This document shows, piece after piece, positions 1 to 9,262 of a stretch of DNA of 64,000 bases. Origin of the DNA: Aurantimonas sp. 22II-16-19i (GTDB lineage: Bacteria; Pseudomonadota; Alphaproteobacteria; Rhizobiales; Rhizobiaceae); contig NZ_AQQS01000001.1 in the NCBI RefSeq assembly GCF_002088275.1, positions 310,001 through 374,000 of the forward strand, in the 5' to 3' direction. The stretch's first letter is position 1. The number at the start of each line of letters is the position of its first letter. The notes below the pieces were generated by a model. It was not told where the DNA came from and ran no database searches. It saw only the letters and a list, made by a program, of their open reading frames with translations. The position numbers and the translations under genes were made by a program.

Positions 1-377
1 ATCCCGTTGATCGCGCCATCCTGCACCTGGTTGAAGGCCTGCGTCTTCAGCGGATTGCCGGCAAGATCGGCGATGGTGATTTCGGTTCCGAGGGTATTGG
101 CGCTGCCGACCAGGACAGACATGACGGCATTCTTGTAGGCGACCCTCTGGATCTCGATGTTCACCGTCGACGGCTTGCCGGCCGGGTCCTTGCCGACGAT
201 CTTCTGGCTGACCGCCGCCTGCAGCCGCGGGCCGATTTCGGTCTCGCTCTTGACCGTCGGGGCGGTCGTCACCGTCACGCGCTGGATGTTCAGCGGTCCC
301 GTCTCGTCGACGATCGGTTTTGCGCAGCCGGCCAACAGAACCACGACGGCAATGACGCAATATTTCAACGAACTCAT
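1..377 (-). CDS. Putative lipoprotein, C-terminal end outside window
   Basis: The reading frame starts at an ATG at 377 and is open to the left edge, so only about 125 N-terminal residues are visible. Residues 1-18 form a lipoprotein signal (short charged start, hydrophobic core, lipobox LAGC with Cys18), so the mature protein should be lipid-anchored in the envelope. The rest is a soluble region rich in T, V and K with no motif I recognise. It lies downstream of the rluA-HAD-ATP12 group on the same strand but about 200 bp away, so it probably has its own promoter. A short hairpin (GCAGGA at 402-407, TCCTGC at 413-418) sits just upstream of the start. Function is unknown; the lipoprotein call rests only on the signal. 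Confidence 0.8.
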   Translation of the reverse strand, partial: MSSLKYCVIAVVVLLAGCAKPIVDETGPLNIQRVTVTTAPTVKSETEIGPRLQAAVSQKIVGKDPAGKPSTVNIEIQRVAYKNAVMSVLVGSANTLGTEITIADLAGNPLKTQAFNQVQDGAING

Positions 378-575
378 TTCGGCATTTCCCTCCGAAGACT
401 TGCAGGATGCAGTCCTGCGTAGAGGGAGATCGCGGTTTGCGGCAATGTGGCGGGCCGGAAAAGTTAAGAAATCCTTGCGGTGACGCGAAGATCGGTGACC
501 TTTCGACAGTCACCGCGTGATTTTCGCAACAGCTTGGCGTTGCAGTCTGCCAGCGGCGGTCGAATCGGCCGCGCC

Positions 576-1325
576 TCAGGTCTGTTCCGTCATCGGCGAA
601 TGCGCCGCCAGCACCAGCGTCGCCGCCTGCATCTCCTGCCGGCGCCTTTCGCGCAGCGCCATCGCCTCGTCGTCGGCGCCCCACTGCTCGATGTTCCAGT
701 CCTCCTCGAGATTGGCGAGCGCCCAGGCCTCCTCGGCGGGCAGCCGGCCATCGGCGACGGCCAGCGCCAGCAGCGCCGAACCGGTCAGGGTGGTGACCTG
801 GTGGAGCGCGGCGACGCCGAAGCCTTCGTCGAAACGCTCCAGATGCGCCTTCACCGCGGCCAGCGACGCCTGCGGCTGGGCGACGTGCATCACCCCCTCG
901 GCGAGCAGGAACCGCGCCCCCAGGCGCTCCTCGGCCCAGGCGAGGAGCGGATCCCACAGCTCGCGCTGGCGCGTCACCAGCCGCTCCGGCGCATCCGCCC
1001 GGTAGAACAGCATGTCGGTCTCGGCGAAGCGGCCGATCTCGGCGCGCACCGGCCCGGGATCGGCGAGGACGCCGTCGAGGATGGTGTTGACGAGCCGCGT
1101 CACCGGCATGGTCGCGGGATCGATGCGCTCGCTCTGCCCGTCCCACTCCCTGGCGATCGCCTCGGCGACGTCCCTCGCCGGCACCGCGAGCGACCGACGC
1201 GCCGGCGTCTTCACCGGCCGCCCGTCGAGCAGGACGGCATGGCCGGCCGCGGTCTCGGCGACGGCGACTTCCCGGTAGAAGCGCTTGGGAAGCTCCGGGC
1301 GGGCGAAGGGCTGGTTGTTCGACAT
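576..1325 (-). CDS. ATP12-family F1-ATPase assembly chaperone
   Basis: This 249-residue protein matches the ATP12 chaperone family, which in mitochondria binds the F1 alpha subunit before assembly of ATP synthase; in alphaproteobacteria the same cytoplasmic role is inferred. Visible marks are the N-terminal KRFYREV block (about residues 14-20), the TPARRSLAVPA segment near 40-50, and the C-terminal acidic EEDWNIEQWG motif near 206-216. Length is usual for the bacterial family. It is the last gene of a same-strand group with the RluA pseudouridine synthase and HAD phosphatase, separated from the HAD gene by 79 bp. This gene order recurs in rhizobia. Confidence 0.9.
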   Translation of the reverse strand: MSNNQPFARPELPKRFYREVAVAETAAGHAVLLDGRPVKTPARRSLAVPARDVAEAIAREWDGQSERIDPATMPVTRLVNTILDGVLADPGPVRAEIGRFAETDMLFYRADAPERLVTRQRELWDPLLAWAEERLGARFLLAEGVMHVAQPQASLAAVKAHLERFDEGFGVAALHQVTTLTGSALLALAVADGRLPAEEAWALANLEEDWNIEQWGADDEAMALRERRRQEMQAATLVLAAHSPMTEQT

Positions 1326-1404
1326 GAAAAGAGCCTCTTTCGAAGAGATCCGGGACAGGCGGCGCGCTCGGCGGCTCGTCCCTTTCCTATCGGCGTTGCA
1401 GCGG

Positions 1405-2070
1405 TCAGGCGGCGAGGAACCGGTCGAGCGAGCGCGCCAGGGAGACGACGTCGGACGCGATCTCGTCGGCCCCCGCGCCGCGCATCAGCGCCACCGAATG
1501 GCTGCCCCAGTCGACGCCGATCGCCCGCGCCCCGGCCGCCTTCGCCATTTCCATGTCGAAGGTGGTGTCGCCGACGACGACGGCATGCCCGGCCGGGATG
1601 CCGAATTCGGCGCAGCATTCGGTGACCATCGCCGGATGCGGCTTCGACGGGCAGTCGTCGGCGGTCCGCACCGCATGGAAGCAGTCGGTCAGGCCATGAT
1701 GGGCGGTCAGCGCCGCGACGCCCCGCCGGGACTTGCCGGTGACCATGCCGACGAAGACGGCGTCGCGCGCGGCGAGCTCCCGCACCAGCTCGGCCATGCC
1801 GGGAAACAGCGCCTCGGTGAAATCCTCCCGCGCCCGCTCGGCGCGGTATTCGATCCGGTAGCCTTCCGCCACGGCCCGGACGCTCGCCTCGTCCAGCGAC
1901 GGGCGCAGCGCATGCACGGCCTTGTCGAGGGAGAGCCCGATGATCGCCCGGGTCGCCTCCGGCGCCGGCGGCTCCAGATCGAAGCGGCGGAAGGCCTGCT
2001 CCATGATCCTGCAGATCAGCCCGGCACTGTCGGCGATCGTGCCGTCGCAGTCGAAGAGAACGGCCTTCAT
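1405..2070 (-). CDS. HAD-superfamily hydrolase, phosphoglycolate-phosphatase-like
   Basis: This 221-residue cytoplasmic phosphatase of the haloacid dehalogenase superfamily has all four motifs. The nucleophile motif FDCDGT holds Asp7 and Asp9, motif II is the Thr in GMVTGK, motif III is the Lys in SKPHPAM, and motif IV is VVVGDTTFDMEMA. An alpha-helical C1-type cap lies between motifs I and II, as in Gph/PGP-like enzymes, so a small phosphorylated metabolite such as phosphoglycolate is a likely substrate; exact specificity cannot be read from sequence. Its start lies 7 bp after the stop of the upstream pseudouridine synthase, so the two are almost certainly cotranscribed. Confidence 0.88.
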   Translation of the reverse strand: MKAVLFDCDGTIADSAGLICRIMEQAFRRFDLEPPAPEATRAIIGLSLDKAVHALRPSLDEASVRAVAEGYRIEYRAERAREDFTEALFPGMAELVRELAARDAVFVGMVTGKSRRGVAALTAHHGLTDCFHAVRTADDCPSKPHPAMVTECCAEFGIPAGHAVVVGDTTFDMEMAKAAGARAIGVDWGSHSVALMRGAGADEIASDVVSLARSLDRFLAA

Positions 2071-2077
2071 GGTGGGC

Positions 2078-3064
2078 TCAGTCCCCGAGCTGGGCTTCGT
2101 CGAAGCCGAACAGGTTGAAGGTCTGCACCATGTGCGGCGGCAGCGGCGCGACCTGGTCGATCACCCCGCCGGACGGATGCGGGATCACGATCCGCCGCGC
2201 ATGCAGGTGCAGCCGCTTCTGGACGCCGCCGGGAAACTCCCAGTTGGTGTCGTGCTCGAAATATTTCGGATCGCCGAGGATCGGGTGGCCGATATGGGCG
2301 GCATGGACGCGCAGCTGGTGGGTGCGCCCGGTATGGGGCTGCATCTCCAGCCAGGCGAAGTTCTGCGCCAGCTGGTCGATCACCCGGTAGTGGCTGAGGG
2401 CGTGGTCGGCCCCGTCGTCGCCATGCTTGCCGACGCGCATCCGGTCGCCGTCCGGCGTCTGCTCCTTGACGAGATAGGTCGAAATCCGCCCGTCATGGGG
2501 CACCGGCACGCCCTTGACGATGGCCCAGTAGTGCTTCTGCGTATCGCGCTCGCGGAACGCCTTGGTGAGCGATATCGCGGCGCCCCGGGTCCGCGCCACA
2601 ACCAGGATGCCGGTGGTGTCGCGGTCGATGCGGTGGACGAGCCGGGGCTTCTCGCCCTTCTTGTTGCGCCAGGCCTCGAGCATCTGGTCCATGTGGCGCA
2701 CGATGCCGGAGCCGCCCTGCACCGCAAGGCCTGCCGGCTTGTTGAAGACGAAGACCTTGTCGTCCTCGTAGATCAGCATCTTCGACAGGACGTCGGCGTC
2801 CTCCCGGTGCTTCATCGTGTTGGCGGTGAGCGGCCGCGTGTCCAGGCTCTTGGCGTCGCTGCCGACCGGCGGGACGCGGATCATCTGGCCGGGCTCGACG
2901 CGGGTGTCGGATTTCGCCCGGCCGCCATCGACGCGGATCTGCCCCGAGCGCAAGAGCTTCTGCAGGTGGCCGAAGCCGAGGCCCGGATAGTGAAGCTTGA
3001 ACCAGCGGTCGAGCCGCAGCCCCGCCTCGTCCGCCTCCACCCGTTTCTGCTCGACCGTCGCCAT
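2078..3064 (-). CDS. RluA-family 23S rRNA pseudouridine synthase
   Basis: The protein has an N-terminal S4 RNA-binding domain (about residues 14-62) and a catalytic RluA/RsuA domain with the signature HRIDRDTTG, whose second Asp is the catalytic nucleophile. Such enzymes isomerise uridine to pseudouridine in 23S rRNA; length and S4 domain fit the RluC/RluD branch, but the target site cannot be assigned. I chose the ATG at 3064 (MATVEQ, 328 residues) because a GAGGCG stretch precedes it; an in-frame ATG at 3085 would add seven residues. It heads the rluA-HAD-ATP12 group. Confidence 0.92.
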   Translation of the reverse strand: MATVEQKRVEADEAGLRLDRWFKLHYPGLGFGHLQKLLRSGQIRVDGGRAKSDTRVEPGQMIRVPPVGSDAKSLDTRPLTANTMKHREDADVLSKMLIYEDDKVFVFNKPAGLAVQGGSGIVRHMDQMLEAWRNKKGEKPRLVHRIDRDTTGILVVARTRGAAISLTKAFRERDTQKHYWAIVKGVPVPHDGRISTYLVKEQTPDGDRMRVGKHGDDGADHALSHYRVIDQLAQNFAWLEMQPHTGRTHQLRVHAAHIGHPILGDPKYFEHDTNWEFPGGVQKRLHLHARRIVIPHPSGGVIDQVAPLPPHMVQTFNLFGFDEAQLGD

Positions 3065-3226
3065 GTTCTTGCACGCCTCGTTCATCCGGCCGGCCCGGGC
3101 CGACGCGCATCGCGCGCCGCCCTTCGCCGGTCCTCAAGCCCGTCTCCTAATGAAAGCCGGGACAATGGGCAATGAATGGCGGCGAATTGGCGTGATTTGA
3201 CCTTACCGGGGCGCGGCAAAATGCAG

Positions 3227-3252
3227 AAAGGGCGCCGTCGCCGGCGCCCTTT
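3227..3252 (-). terminator. Rho-independent terminator of the pnt operon
   Basis: A perfect 10-bp inverted repeat (AAAGGGCGCC at 3227-3236, GGCGCCCTTT at 3243-3252) with a 6-nt loop lies 25 bp past the pntB stop. Read on the minus strand, the 3' arm ends in TTT followed by a T-rich stretch, as expected for intrinsic termination. Confidence 0.75.
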
Positions 3253-3276
3253 CCGTCTCGTCCTGTTGCGTCTCGT

Positions 3277-4677
3277 TCAGCGATCGAGCGCCTTGACGAT
3301 GTCTTCGACCATCTTCTTGGCGTCGGCCAGAAGCATCATCGTGTTGTCCTTGTAGAACAAGGTGTTGTCGATGCCGGCATAGCCCGAGCCGAGCGACCGC
3401 TTGATGAACAGGCAGGTCTGCGCCTGGTCGACATTGAGGATCGGCATGCCGTAGATCGGCGAGGTCTTGTCGTCGCGGGCCGCCGGATTGGTCACGTCGT
3501 TGGCGCCGATGACGAAGGCGACGTCGGACTGGGCGAATTCCGAATTGATGTCGTCGAGTTCGAAGACGTCGTCATAGGGAACGTTCGCCTCGGCGAGCAG
3601 CACGTTCATGTGGCCGGGCATGCGGCCTGCCACCGGATGGATGGCGTATTTGACCGTGACGCCCTCTTCCTTCAGCTTGTCGGCCATCTCCCGCAGCGCA
3701 TGCTGGGCCTGGGCGACCGCCATGCCGTAGCCCGGCACGATGATCACCTTCGAGGCGTTCTTCATGAGATACGCCGCGTCGTCGGCCGAGCCCTGCTTGA
3801 TCGTCCGGTCGCCCATGTCCTGCGCCCCGGCGGGGCCGGAATCGCCCCCAAAGCCGCCGAGGATGACCGAGACGAAGGAGCGGTTCATCCCCTTGCACAT
3901 GATGTAGGAGAGGATCGCGCCCGACGAGCCGACCAGAGCGCCGGTGATGATCAGCGCCAGATTCTGCAGGGTGAAGCCGATGCCCGCCGCCGCCCAGCCG
4001 GAATAGGAGTTCAGCATCGACACGACGACCGGCATGTCCGCCCCGCCGATGGGGACGATCAGGAGGACGCCGAGGGCGAGCGAGACGAGGACGATCAGCC
4101 AGAAGACGAGGTGGCTCTCGGTGACCGCGAACCAGACCACCAGCACCACCAGCAGGACGCCGAGAGCGATGTTGATGGCGTGGCGGGACGGCAGCATGAT
4201 CGGCTTGCCGCTCATCCGCCCGTCGAGCTTGAGGAAGGCGATGACCGAGCCGGTGAAGGTGATGGCGCCGATGGCGACGCCGATCGACATTTCCACCAGC
4301 GCCTGGCCGTGGATCGCGCCGACGGCGCCGATGCCCATGGATTCCGGCGCATAGAGCGCGGCCGCCGCGACCATCACGGCGGCGAGGCCGACGAGGGAAT
4401 GGAAGGCGGCGACGAGCTGCGGCATCGCCGTCATGGCGATGCGCCGGGCGATGACCGCGCCGGCGGTGCCGCCGATGGCGATGCCGACGACGATGAGGGC
4501 GAGCCCGCCGAAGGACGGGCCGGCAAGCAGCAGCGTGGTCAAGACGGCGATCGCCATGCCGACCATTCCCATGACGTTGCCCTGGCGGCTGGTCGTCGGA
4601 TGGGAGAGGCCCCGGAGCGCCAGGATGAACAGGACGCCGGAGACGAGATACAGGAACGCAGCGGTGGATTCGGACAT
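3277..4677 (-). CDS. pntB: NAD(P) transhydrogenase subunit beta
   Basis: PntB is the membrane and NADP(H)-binding subunit of proton-translocating transhydrogenase, which uses the proton gradient to reduce NADP+ with NADH. The 466-residue protein has about nine hydrophobic segments in its first 270 residues (domain II) and a C-terminal Rossmann-like domain III with the glycine-rich stretch VPGYGMAVAQAQ and the later block GANDVTNPAARDD that contacts NADPH. Length is normal for the family. It follows pntAB by 13 bp and is the last gene of the pnt operon, ahead of a strong terminator at 3227-3252. Confidence 0.97.
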   Translation of the reverse strand: MSESTAAFLYLVSGVLFILALRGLSHPTTSRQGNVMGMVGMAIAVLTTLLLAGPSFGGLALIVVGIAIGGTAGAVIARRIAMTAMPQLVAAFHSLVGLAAVMVAAAALYAPESMGIGAVGAIHGQALVEMSIGVAIGAITFTGSVIAFLKLDGRMSGKPIMLPSRHAINIALGVLLVVLVVWFAVTESHLVFWLIVLVSLALGVLLIVPIGGADMPVVVSMLNSYSGWAAAGIGFTLQNLALIITGALVGSSGAILSYIMCKGMNRSFVSVILGGFGGDSGPAGAQDMGDRTIKQGSADDAAYLMKNASKVIIVPGYGMAVAQAQHALREMADKLKEEGVTVKYAIHPVAGRMPGHMNVLLAEANVPYDDVFELDDINSEFAQSDVAFVIGANDVTNPAARDDKTSPIYGMPILNVDQAQTCLFIKRSLGSGYAGIDNTLFYKDNTMMLLADAKKMVEDIVKALDR

Positions 4678-4690
4678 GATCTCTACCGCC

Positions 4691-5113
4691 TCACTTCGTC
4701 TTTTTCTTGTACATCGCCAGCATGCGCTGGGTGACCAGGAAGCCGCCGAAGATGTTCACCGAGGCGAGAATCAGCGCGATGAAGCCGAAGGTGGTGGCCA
4801 GCCCCGAGGCCGACAGGCCGACGGCGAGCAGGGCGCCGACGACGATGACCGAGGAGATCGCGTTGGTGACCGACATCAGCGGCGTGTGCAGCGCCGGCGT
4901 CACCTGCCAGACGACGTAGTAGCCGACGAAGATCGCCAGGATGAAGATCGCGAAGTGGAAGACGAAGGGGTCCGTCCCCGTATGCGCGGCCACGGCCACG
5001 GCATCGCCCATCCCCTCGCCGATCATCCGCTCGACGCCCTGGCGCGCCTGGCTGATCGCGGCGCCCGCCTCGTTGAGCCGTTGCAGCGTGTCCTGCGCGG
5101 TGTCGTTGCCCAT
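4691..5113 (-). CDS. pntAB: NAD(P) transhydrogenase subunit alpha, membrane part
   Basis: This 140-residue protein is the membrane half of the alpha subunit (domain II), which in many alphaproteobacteria is a separate gene rather than fused to the NAD-binding half. Four hydrophobic segments follow a soluble N-terminal stretch of about 45 residues. Its start overlaps the pntAA stop by one base (TGATG) and pntB follows after 13 bp, so the three chains are made from one transcript and assemble together in the inner membrane. Confidence 0.95.
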   Translation of the reverse strand: MGNDTAQDTLQRLNEAGAAISQARQGVERMIGEGMGDAVAVAAHTGTDPFVFHFAIFILAIFVGYYVVWQVTPALHTPLMSVTNAISSVIVVGALLAVGLSASGLATTFGFIALILASVNIFGGFLVTQRMLAMYKKKTK

Positions 5114-6345
5114 CAGTTGCCTCCCCCGGCAGCTCGTTCCTGTGCTCCGGCAGCGGCGTCCGGCGCGGCCTTGGTCTCTGCGCCACTCCCGGCGACTGCC
5201 CCGGCCGTAGCCTCGGCTCCGGCGGGTGCGAATCGCGGATGCACCACCTTGCCGTCCCGGGTCAGCAGCGTCGCCTTGACCAGCTCGTCCTCGAAGTCGA
5301 TCGCCAGCGCGCCGGTCTCCTTGTCGAGCATCGTCTCGAGAAAGGCCGACAGGTTCTTGGCATAGAGCAGCGACGCGCTGGCCGAGATCCGGCCCGAGAC
5401 GTTGGTATAGCCGATGATCCGCGCCGGCCCGGCCTCGACGATCTCGCCGGCCTTCGAGCCCTCGACATTGCCGCCGCGCTCGACCGCGAGGTCGACCAGC
5501 AGCGAGCCGGGACGCATCGACGCCACCATGTCGGCGGAGACGAGACGCGGCGCCGGACGGCCCGGGATCAGCGCCGTGGTGATGACGATGTCCTGCTTGG
5601 CGATGTGGGCGGCGACGAGCTCGGCCTGCTTGGCCTGATACTCCTTCGACATCTCCTTGGCGTAGCCGCCGGCGGTCTCGGCCGCCTTGAACTCGTCGTC
5701 CTCGACGGCGACGAACTTCGCGCCGAGGGATTCGACCTGTTCCTTGGTGGCCGGCCGCACGTCGGTCGCCGTCACCACCGCGCCGAGGCGGCGGGCGGTG
5801 GCGATCGCCTGGAGGCCGGCGACGCCGACGCCCATGACGAAGACCCGGGCGGCGGGAACCGTGCCCGCCGCGGTCATCATCATCGGGAACGCCCGGTCGA
5901 ACTCGTGGGAGGCGTCGATCACCGCGCGGTAGCCGGCGAGATTGGCCTGGGAGGACAAGACGTCCATCACCTGGGCCCGGGTGATGCGCGGCATCAGCTC
6001 CATGGCGAAGGCGAGGATGCCGGCCTCGGCCATCCTGCCGAGCGCCGCCTCCTCGCCATAGGGATCCATGATGGCGATGACGATCGCGCCGGACCGGTAG
6101 GACGAGAGCTCCTCGTCGCCGGGTCGGCGCACCTTCAGGACGACGTCGGCCGACGCCGCATCGGCCGCGCTGCCGATCGTCGCGCCGGCGCTCTCGAAGG
6201 CGGCGTCGGTGATCCGCGACGCGGCGCCAGCGCCGCTCTCGACGACGATCTCGGCGCCCCGCCCGGTCAGTTTCTTGATGCTATCCGGGGAGGCTGCGAC
6301 GCGCGTCTCGCCGTCGGTCCTCTCCTTCGGAACGAAGATCTTCAT
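5113..6345 (-). CDS. pntAA: NAD(P) transhydrogenase subunit alpha, NAD-binding part
   Basis: This is the 410-residue NAD(H)-binding domain I of proton-translocating transhydrogenase, related to alanine dehydrogenase. Visible features are the N-terminal [14 protein letters not shown] block, the [20 protein letters not shown] stretch near residue 125, and the Rossmann fingerprint [18 protein letters not shown] followed by the acidic TATDVR end. The last 40 residues are rich in Ala and Gly and form a linker to the membrane subunit, which is separate here. A 74-residue aa3-oxidase subunit IV gene lies 83 bp upstream on the same strand and is probably the first gene of the operon. Confidence 0.97.
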   Translation of the reverse strand: MKIFVPKERTDGETRVAASPDSIKKLTGRGAEIVVESGAGAASRITDAAFESAGATIGSAADAASADVVLKVRRPGDEELSSYRSGAIVIAIMDPYGEEAALGRMAEAGILAFAMELMPRITRAQVMDVLSSQANLAGYRAVIDASHEFDRAFPMMMTAAGTVPAARVFVMGVGVAGLQAIATARRLGAVVTATDVRPATKEQVESLGAKFVAVEDDEFKAAETAGGYAKEMSKEYQAKQAELVAAHIAKQDIVITTALIPGRPAPRLVSADMVASMRPGSLLVDLAVERGGNVEGSKAGEIVEAGPARIIGYTNVSGRISASASLLYAKNLSAFLETMLDKETGALAIDFEDELVKATLLTRDGKVVHPRFAPAGAEATAGAVAGSGAETKAAPDAAAGAQERAAGGGN

Positions 6346-6428
6346 GTGGCTGTCCCTCCCCCTGCCAGCTCAAGAGCTCCCGTGCCGGCCGCGTCGCCCC
6401 GCTGACGCGGGGCCGGGCCGCACGAGGC

Positions 6429-6653
6429 TCAGCGCAGGGCGAACCAGCCGATGGCGAGAACGACGATGAAGCCGAGAAGCGACGTGATCACGCCGCTGCC
6501 CATGATCAGGCCGAGCATCATCCCGACGAGCAGCGCGACCAGGAAGACCGAGCCCCATTTGAACATGCCGACGAAGAGCGCGTAGGTCTTCTCGTGCTCC
6601 GGATAGTCCATCTCGGCGGCGTTCGTCGTGTCGATCTTCAATTCCCCGGCCAT
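6429..6653 (-). CDS. aa3-type cytochrome c oxidase subunit IV
   Basis: This 74-residue membrane protein matches the small subunit IV of bacterial aa3-type cytochrome c oxidase (COX4_pro_2 family). A hydrophilic N-terminus with the typical EMDYPEHEKTY stretch is followed by two hydrophobic segments, about residues 28-50 and 53-73. In the Paracoccus enzyme the homologue is a peripheral single-helix subunit that is not needed for catalysis. A clear ribosome site (GGGAGGG) precedes the ATG. It lies directly before pntAA on the same strand, an arrangement seen in many rhizobia although the two complexes are biochemically unrelated. Confidence 0.88.
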   Translation of the reverse strand: MAGELKIDTTNAAEMDYPEHEKTYALFVGMFKWGSVFLVALLVGMMLGLIMGSGVITSLLGFIVVLAIGWFALR

Positions 6654-6756
6654 GGCAGCCCTCCCATCCTGTCAATCCCCCGGACATACACGAAAGCGCG
6701 CGCCGCTGGCAACGCGCTCTGCGCACGAGGCGGATGCGCGCCGCCGGCGCCGTTCC

Positions 6757-7377
6757 TCACGGGTAGAGGCGGACGATGTCCCAAGGCGCGTCGAGCGAAT
6801 CGCGGGTGAAGACGATGCGATCGTGCAGGCGGAAGGCGCCGTCCTGCCAGAACTCGATCGACAGCGGCATCAGCCGGAAGCCGGACCAGTGGGGCGGACG
6901 CGGGATCTCGTCCTCGGCGTATGTCGCATCGAGTCGATCGACCTCCGCCTGGAGCTGTGCCCGGCTCTCGAGCGGCCGCGACTGCTGCGAGGCCCAGGCG
7001 CCGAGCCGGCTGACCCTTGGACGGCTGGCATAGTAGGCGTCGGCCTCGGCCTCGGTGACCACCTCGACGGGCCCGCGCAGGCGCACCTGGCGGCGCCGGC
7101 TCTTCCAGTGGAAGCACATCGCCGCCTTGCGGGTGGCCAGCAGCTGCCTGCCCTTGGCGCTCTCGAAGTTGGTGTAGAAGGCAAAACCCCGCGCGTCGAC
7201 GCCCTTGAGCAGGACCATGCGCACGTCCGGCAGGCCGTCCGTGTCGACGGTGGCGAGCGAAAGCGCGTTCGGGTCGTTCGGCTCGCTGTCCGCGGCCTCC
7301 CGCAGCCAGCCGTCGAAGAAGGCGAAGGGGTCTGATCCGACGGCGGTTTCATCGAGTCTTAAGGGTTGTTCGGTCAT
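6757..7377 (-). CDS. pdxH: Pyridoxamine 5'-phosphate oxidase
   Basis: PdxH oxidises pyridoxine or pyridoxamine 5'-phosphate to pyridoxal 5'-phosphate with FMN and O2, the last step of vitamin B6 synthesis and salvage. The 206-residue protein shows the family blocks [17 protein letters not shown] (FMN contacts), [13 protein letters not shown], and the C-terminal RLHDR motif that binds substrate phosphate. The frame stays open further upstream, but the ATG at 7377 (MTEQPLRL) gives the family length and has a GAGG ribosome site. It is divergent from the lipoprotein gene at 7435, with only 57 bp between the starts, so their promoters must overlap. Confidence 0.95.
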   Translation of the reverse strand: MTEQPLRLDETAVGSDPFAFFDGWLREAADSEPNDPNALSLATVDTDGLPDVRMVLLKGVDARGFAFYTNFESAKGRQLLATRKAAMCFHWKSRRRQVRLRGPVEVVTEAEADAYYASRPRVSRLGAWASQQSRPLESRAQLQAEVDRLDATYAEDEIPRPPHWSGFRLMPLSIEFWQDGAFRLHDRIVFTRDSLDAPWDIVRLYP

Positions 7378-7434
7378 CTGTGATACTGCCTCGGAGGTCA
7401 CGGCGCGGCGACGATTCGCCGGGCCGAACGAAAT

Positions 7435-7875
7435 ATGAGATCGATGCTGCGATACAACACGGTTTGGCTCTTGGCTTTGACGGCAGGTCTCGGCGGCTGT
7501 GTCGTCGCGGGGCCCAGTGTCGAGGACACCCTCCTCGATCCGACCGTCACAGGGTCGGTCGCGCCGCAGCCGGCGCCGGACCCTGCGGCAGGCGATATCG
7601 ATGTCGTATCGGACCGCCGGATCGTCCGCAACGCGGTTTCCGCGGCGGACATCGACGCGGCCGCCGACAAGGGTGCCGGTCGCTACGCCTGGTCCAATCC
7701 CGAAACCGGTTCGAGCGGCGTCATCACCACGCTCAGCCAGGAGCGCCAGGGCGACAACATCTGCCGCTCCTTCGAGACGTCCCGCCAGCGCTTCGACGGG
7801 ATCGCGCTCTACCAGGGCCGGGCCTGCGCGGTCGGAGCCGGGGAATGGGCGCTGATCGAATTCACCAAGCGCTGA
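7435..7875 (+). CDS. Surface-antigen-like lipoprotein
   Basis: A 146-residue envelope protein with a lipoprotein signal (residues 1-22, LGGC box with Cys22). The C-terminal 75 residues (about 70-145: [15 protein letters not shown] through [14 protein letters not shown] to the WALIEF end) resemble the C-terminal domain of the rickettsial 17-kDa surface antigen family (17kDa_Anti_2), common as small lipoproteins in rhizobia. The molecular role of that family is not known. An ATG at 7444 is an equally possible start. The gene is divergent from pdxH and separated from the DnaJ-like gene by 287 bp. Confidence 0.8.
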   Translation: MRSMLRYNTVWLLALTAGLGGCVVAGPSVEDTLLDPTVTGSVAPQPAPDPAAGDIDVVSDRRIVRNAVSAADIDAAADKGAGRYAWSNPETGSSGVITTLSQERQGDNICRSFETSRQRFDGIALYQGRACAVGAGEWALIEFTKR

Positions 7876-8162
7876 AGACCCGGGAGCGCTGCCGACCCGC
7901 CCGATTCGCCGGGTCCATGACCCGCAATCCCCGCAACCCCAGCGACTGCGCGAGACCACCGGACGCGCGGAGCGCCCGCTGCGCCGACACGATCGCCGTG
8001 GCCGGAACAGCGCCGGCTTCCACCAAAAAGCTGCCGGAATGACGAAGCTGCGTCGGGACGATCTTCAATTTGCCCGCCCCAGTCGTCATATAGGAGGCGA
8101 TTGCGACGGTGCCGGACGCGCCGTCCCCGCCATTCATGCCCATCTGAAGGAACTGACAGCCT

Positions 8163-9122
8163 ATGCGCGATCCCTACGCCGTGCTCGGCGTCGCGAAGTC
8201 GGCGAGCGAAAAGGAGATCAAATCGGCCTTTCGCAAGCTGGCGAAGAAGTATCATCCGGACGCCAACTCCAACGATCCGACTGCCGCCACCCGCTTCAAC
8301 GAGGCCAACCAGGCCTATGAGATCATCGGCGACAAGGAAAAGCGCGCCCAGTTCGACCGGGGCGAGATCGACGCCGACGGCAAGCCGAAGTTCCAGGGCT
8401 TTGCCGGCGCAGATCCGTTCGGTGCCGGCGGACCGTTCGCCGGCGGCAGGTCGCGGCCGGGCGGCTTCGAGTATCGCTCCTCCACCAAGGCCGAGGACTT
8501 CGACGCCGACAGCATCTTCTCCAGCCTGTTCGAAGGGGCCTTCGGCGGCGCCGGCGCCAAGCGCCCGTCGGCGAAGGGCGGCTTTTCCGGCGCCCGCAGC
8601 GGCGCCTCGAAGGGCGCCGACATCACCGCCGAGCTGACCATCGGGCTCGACGACATCGTCTCGAACGAAAAGGTCGAGGTCGCCTTCGCCTCCGGCAAGA
8701 AGCTCGCCATCCGCCTGCCGATGGGCGTCGAGGACGGCCAGACGATTCGGCTGCGCGGCCAGGGCCAGGCCTCCCCGGGACTGGGGGACAGCCCGGGCGA
8801 CGCGCTGATCACCATCCGCATCGCGCCGCATGGCCGCTTCAAGATCGAGGGGCGGGACCTGCGCTGCAGCGTCGACGTGCCGCTTCGCACCGCGGTCCTC
8901 GGCGGCCGGCTCGAGGTCGAGACGCTGGACGGCCGGGTGGCACTCAACGTTCCGGCCTGGACGAATTCCGGCAAGACCTTCCGGTTCAAGGGCAAGGGCC
9001 TCACGACGAAGGAGGGCGGCCGGGGCGATCTCTACGTCAAGGCGGAGATCCAGCTGCCGCAGGGCGACCGCGAGCTCGAGGCACTGATGCGCGAGCGCTC
9101 GAGGGAGCCGGCGGCGGGCTGA
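8163..9122 (+). CDS. DnaJ-class (CbpA-like) co-chaperone
   Basis: A 319-residue type B J-protein that would stimulate Hsp70 (DnaK) ATP hydrolysis and deliver unfolded clients in the cytoplasm. The J domain spans residues 2-67 with the obligatory HPD at 31-33. A Gly/Phe-rich linker follows (about 75-155), then two DnaJ C-terminal beta-barrel domains (about 157-310) with the usual LRLRGQGQ and FRFKGKGL blocks. The cysteine-rich zinc module of true DnaJ is absent, as in CbpA. The next gene on the same strand is fabI, 140 bp downstream, which has its own ribosome site; this pairing recurs in rhizobia. Confidence 0.93.
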   Translation: MRDPYAVLGVAKSASEKEIKSAFRKLAKKYHPDANSNDPTAATRFNEANQAYEIIGDKEKRAQFDRGEIDADGKPKFQGFAGADPFGAGGPFAGGRSRPGGFEYRSSTKAEDFDADSIFSSLFEGAFGGAGAKRPSAKGGFSGARSGASKGADITAELTIGLDDIVSNEKVEVAFASGKKLAIRLPMGVEDGQTIRLRGQGQASPGLGDSPGDALITIRIAPHGRFKIEGRDLRCSVDVPLRTAVLGGRLEVETLDGRVALNVPAWTNSGKTFRFKGKGLTTKEGGRGDLYVKAEIQLPQGDRELEALMRERSREPAAG

Positions 9123-9262
9123 GCGGGCCTGCCGCGGCCCGAGCGCACTCCCCGGGGGATGCCGACCCGGGAAGCCCCGGCGTGCTTGAAGCCCCCTCAC
9201 CTCTGTGCCATACCGCCGCCGCAAGACGATTTCGGCAAGGACCCACTGGAGGATAGCGCGCC

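Noticed and set aside
7862-8143. A 93-codon minus-strand frame between the lipoprotein and DnaJ-like genes
   Set aside because: No ribosome site, no family, and its end overlaps the lipoprotein gene; treated as intergenic.
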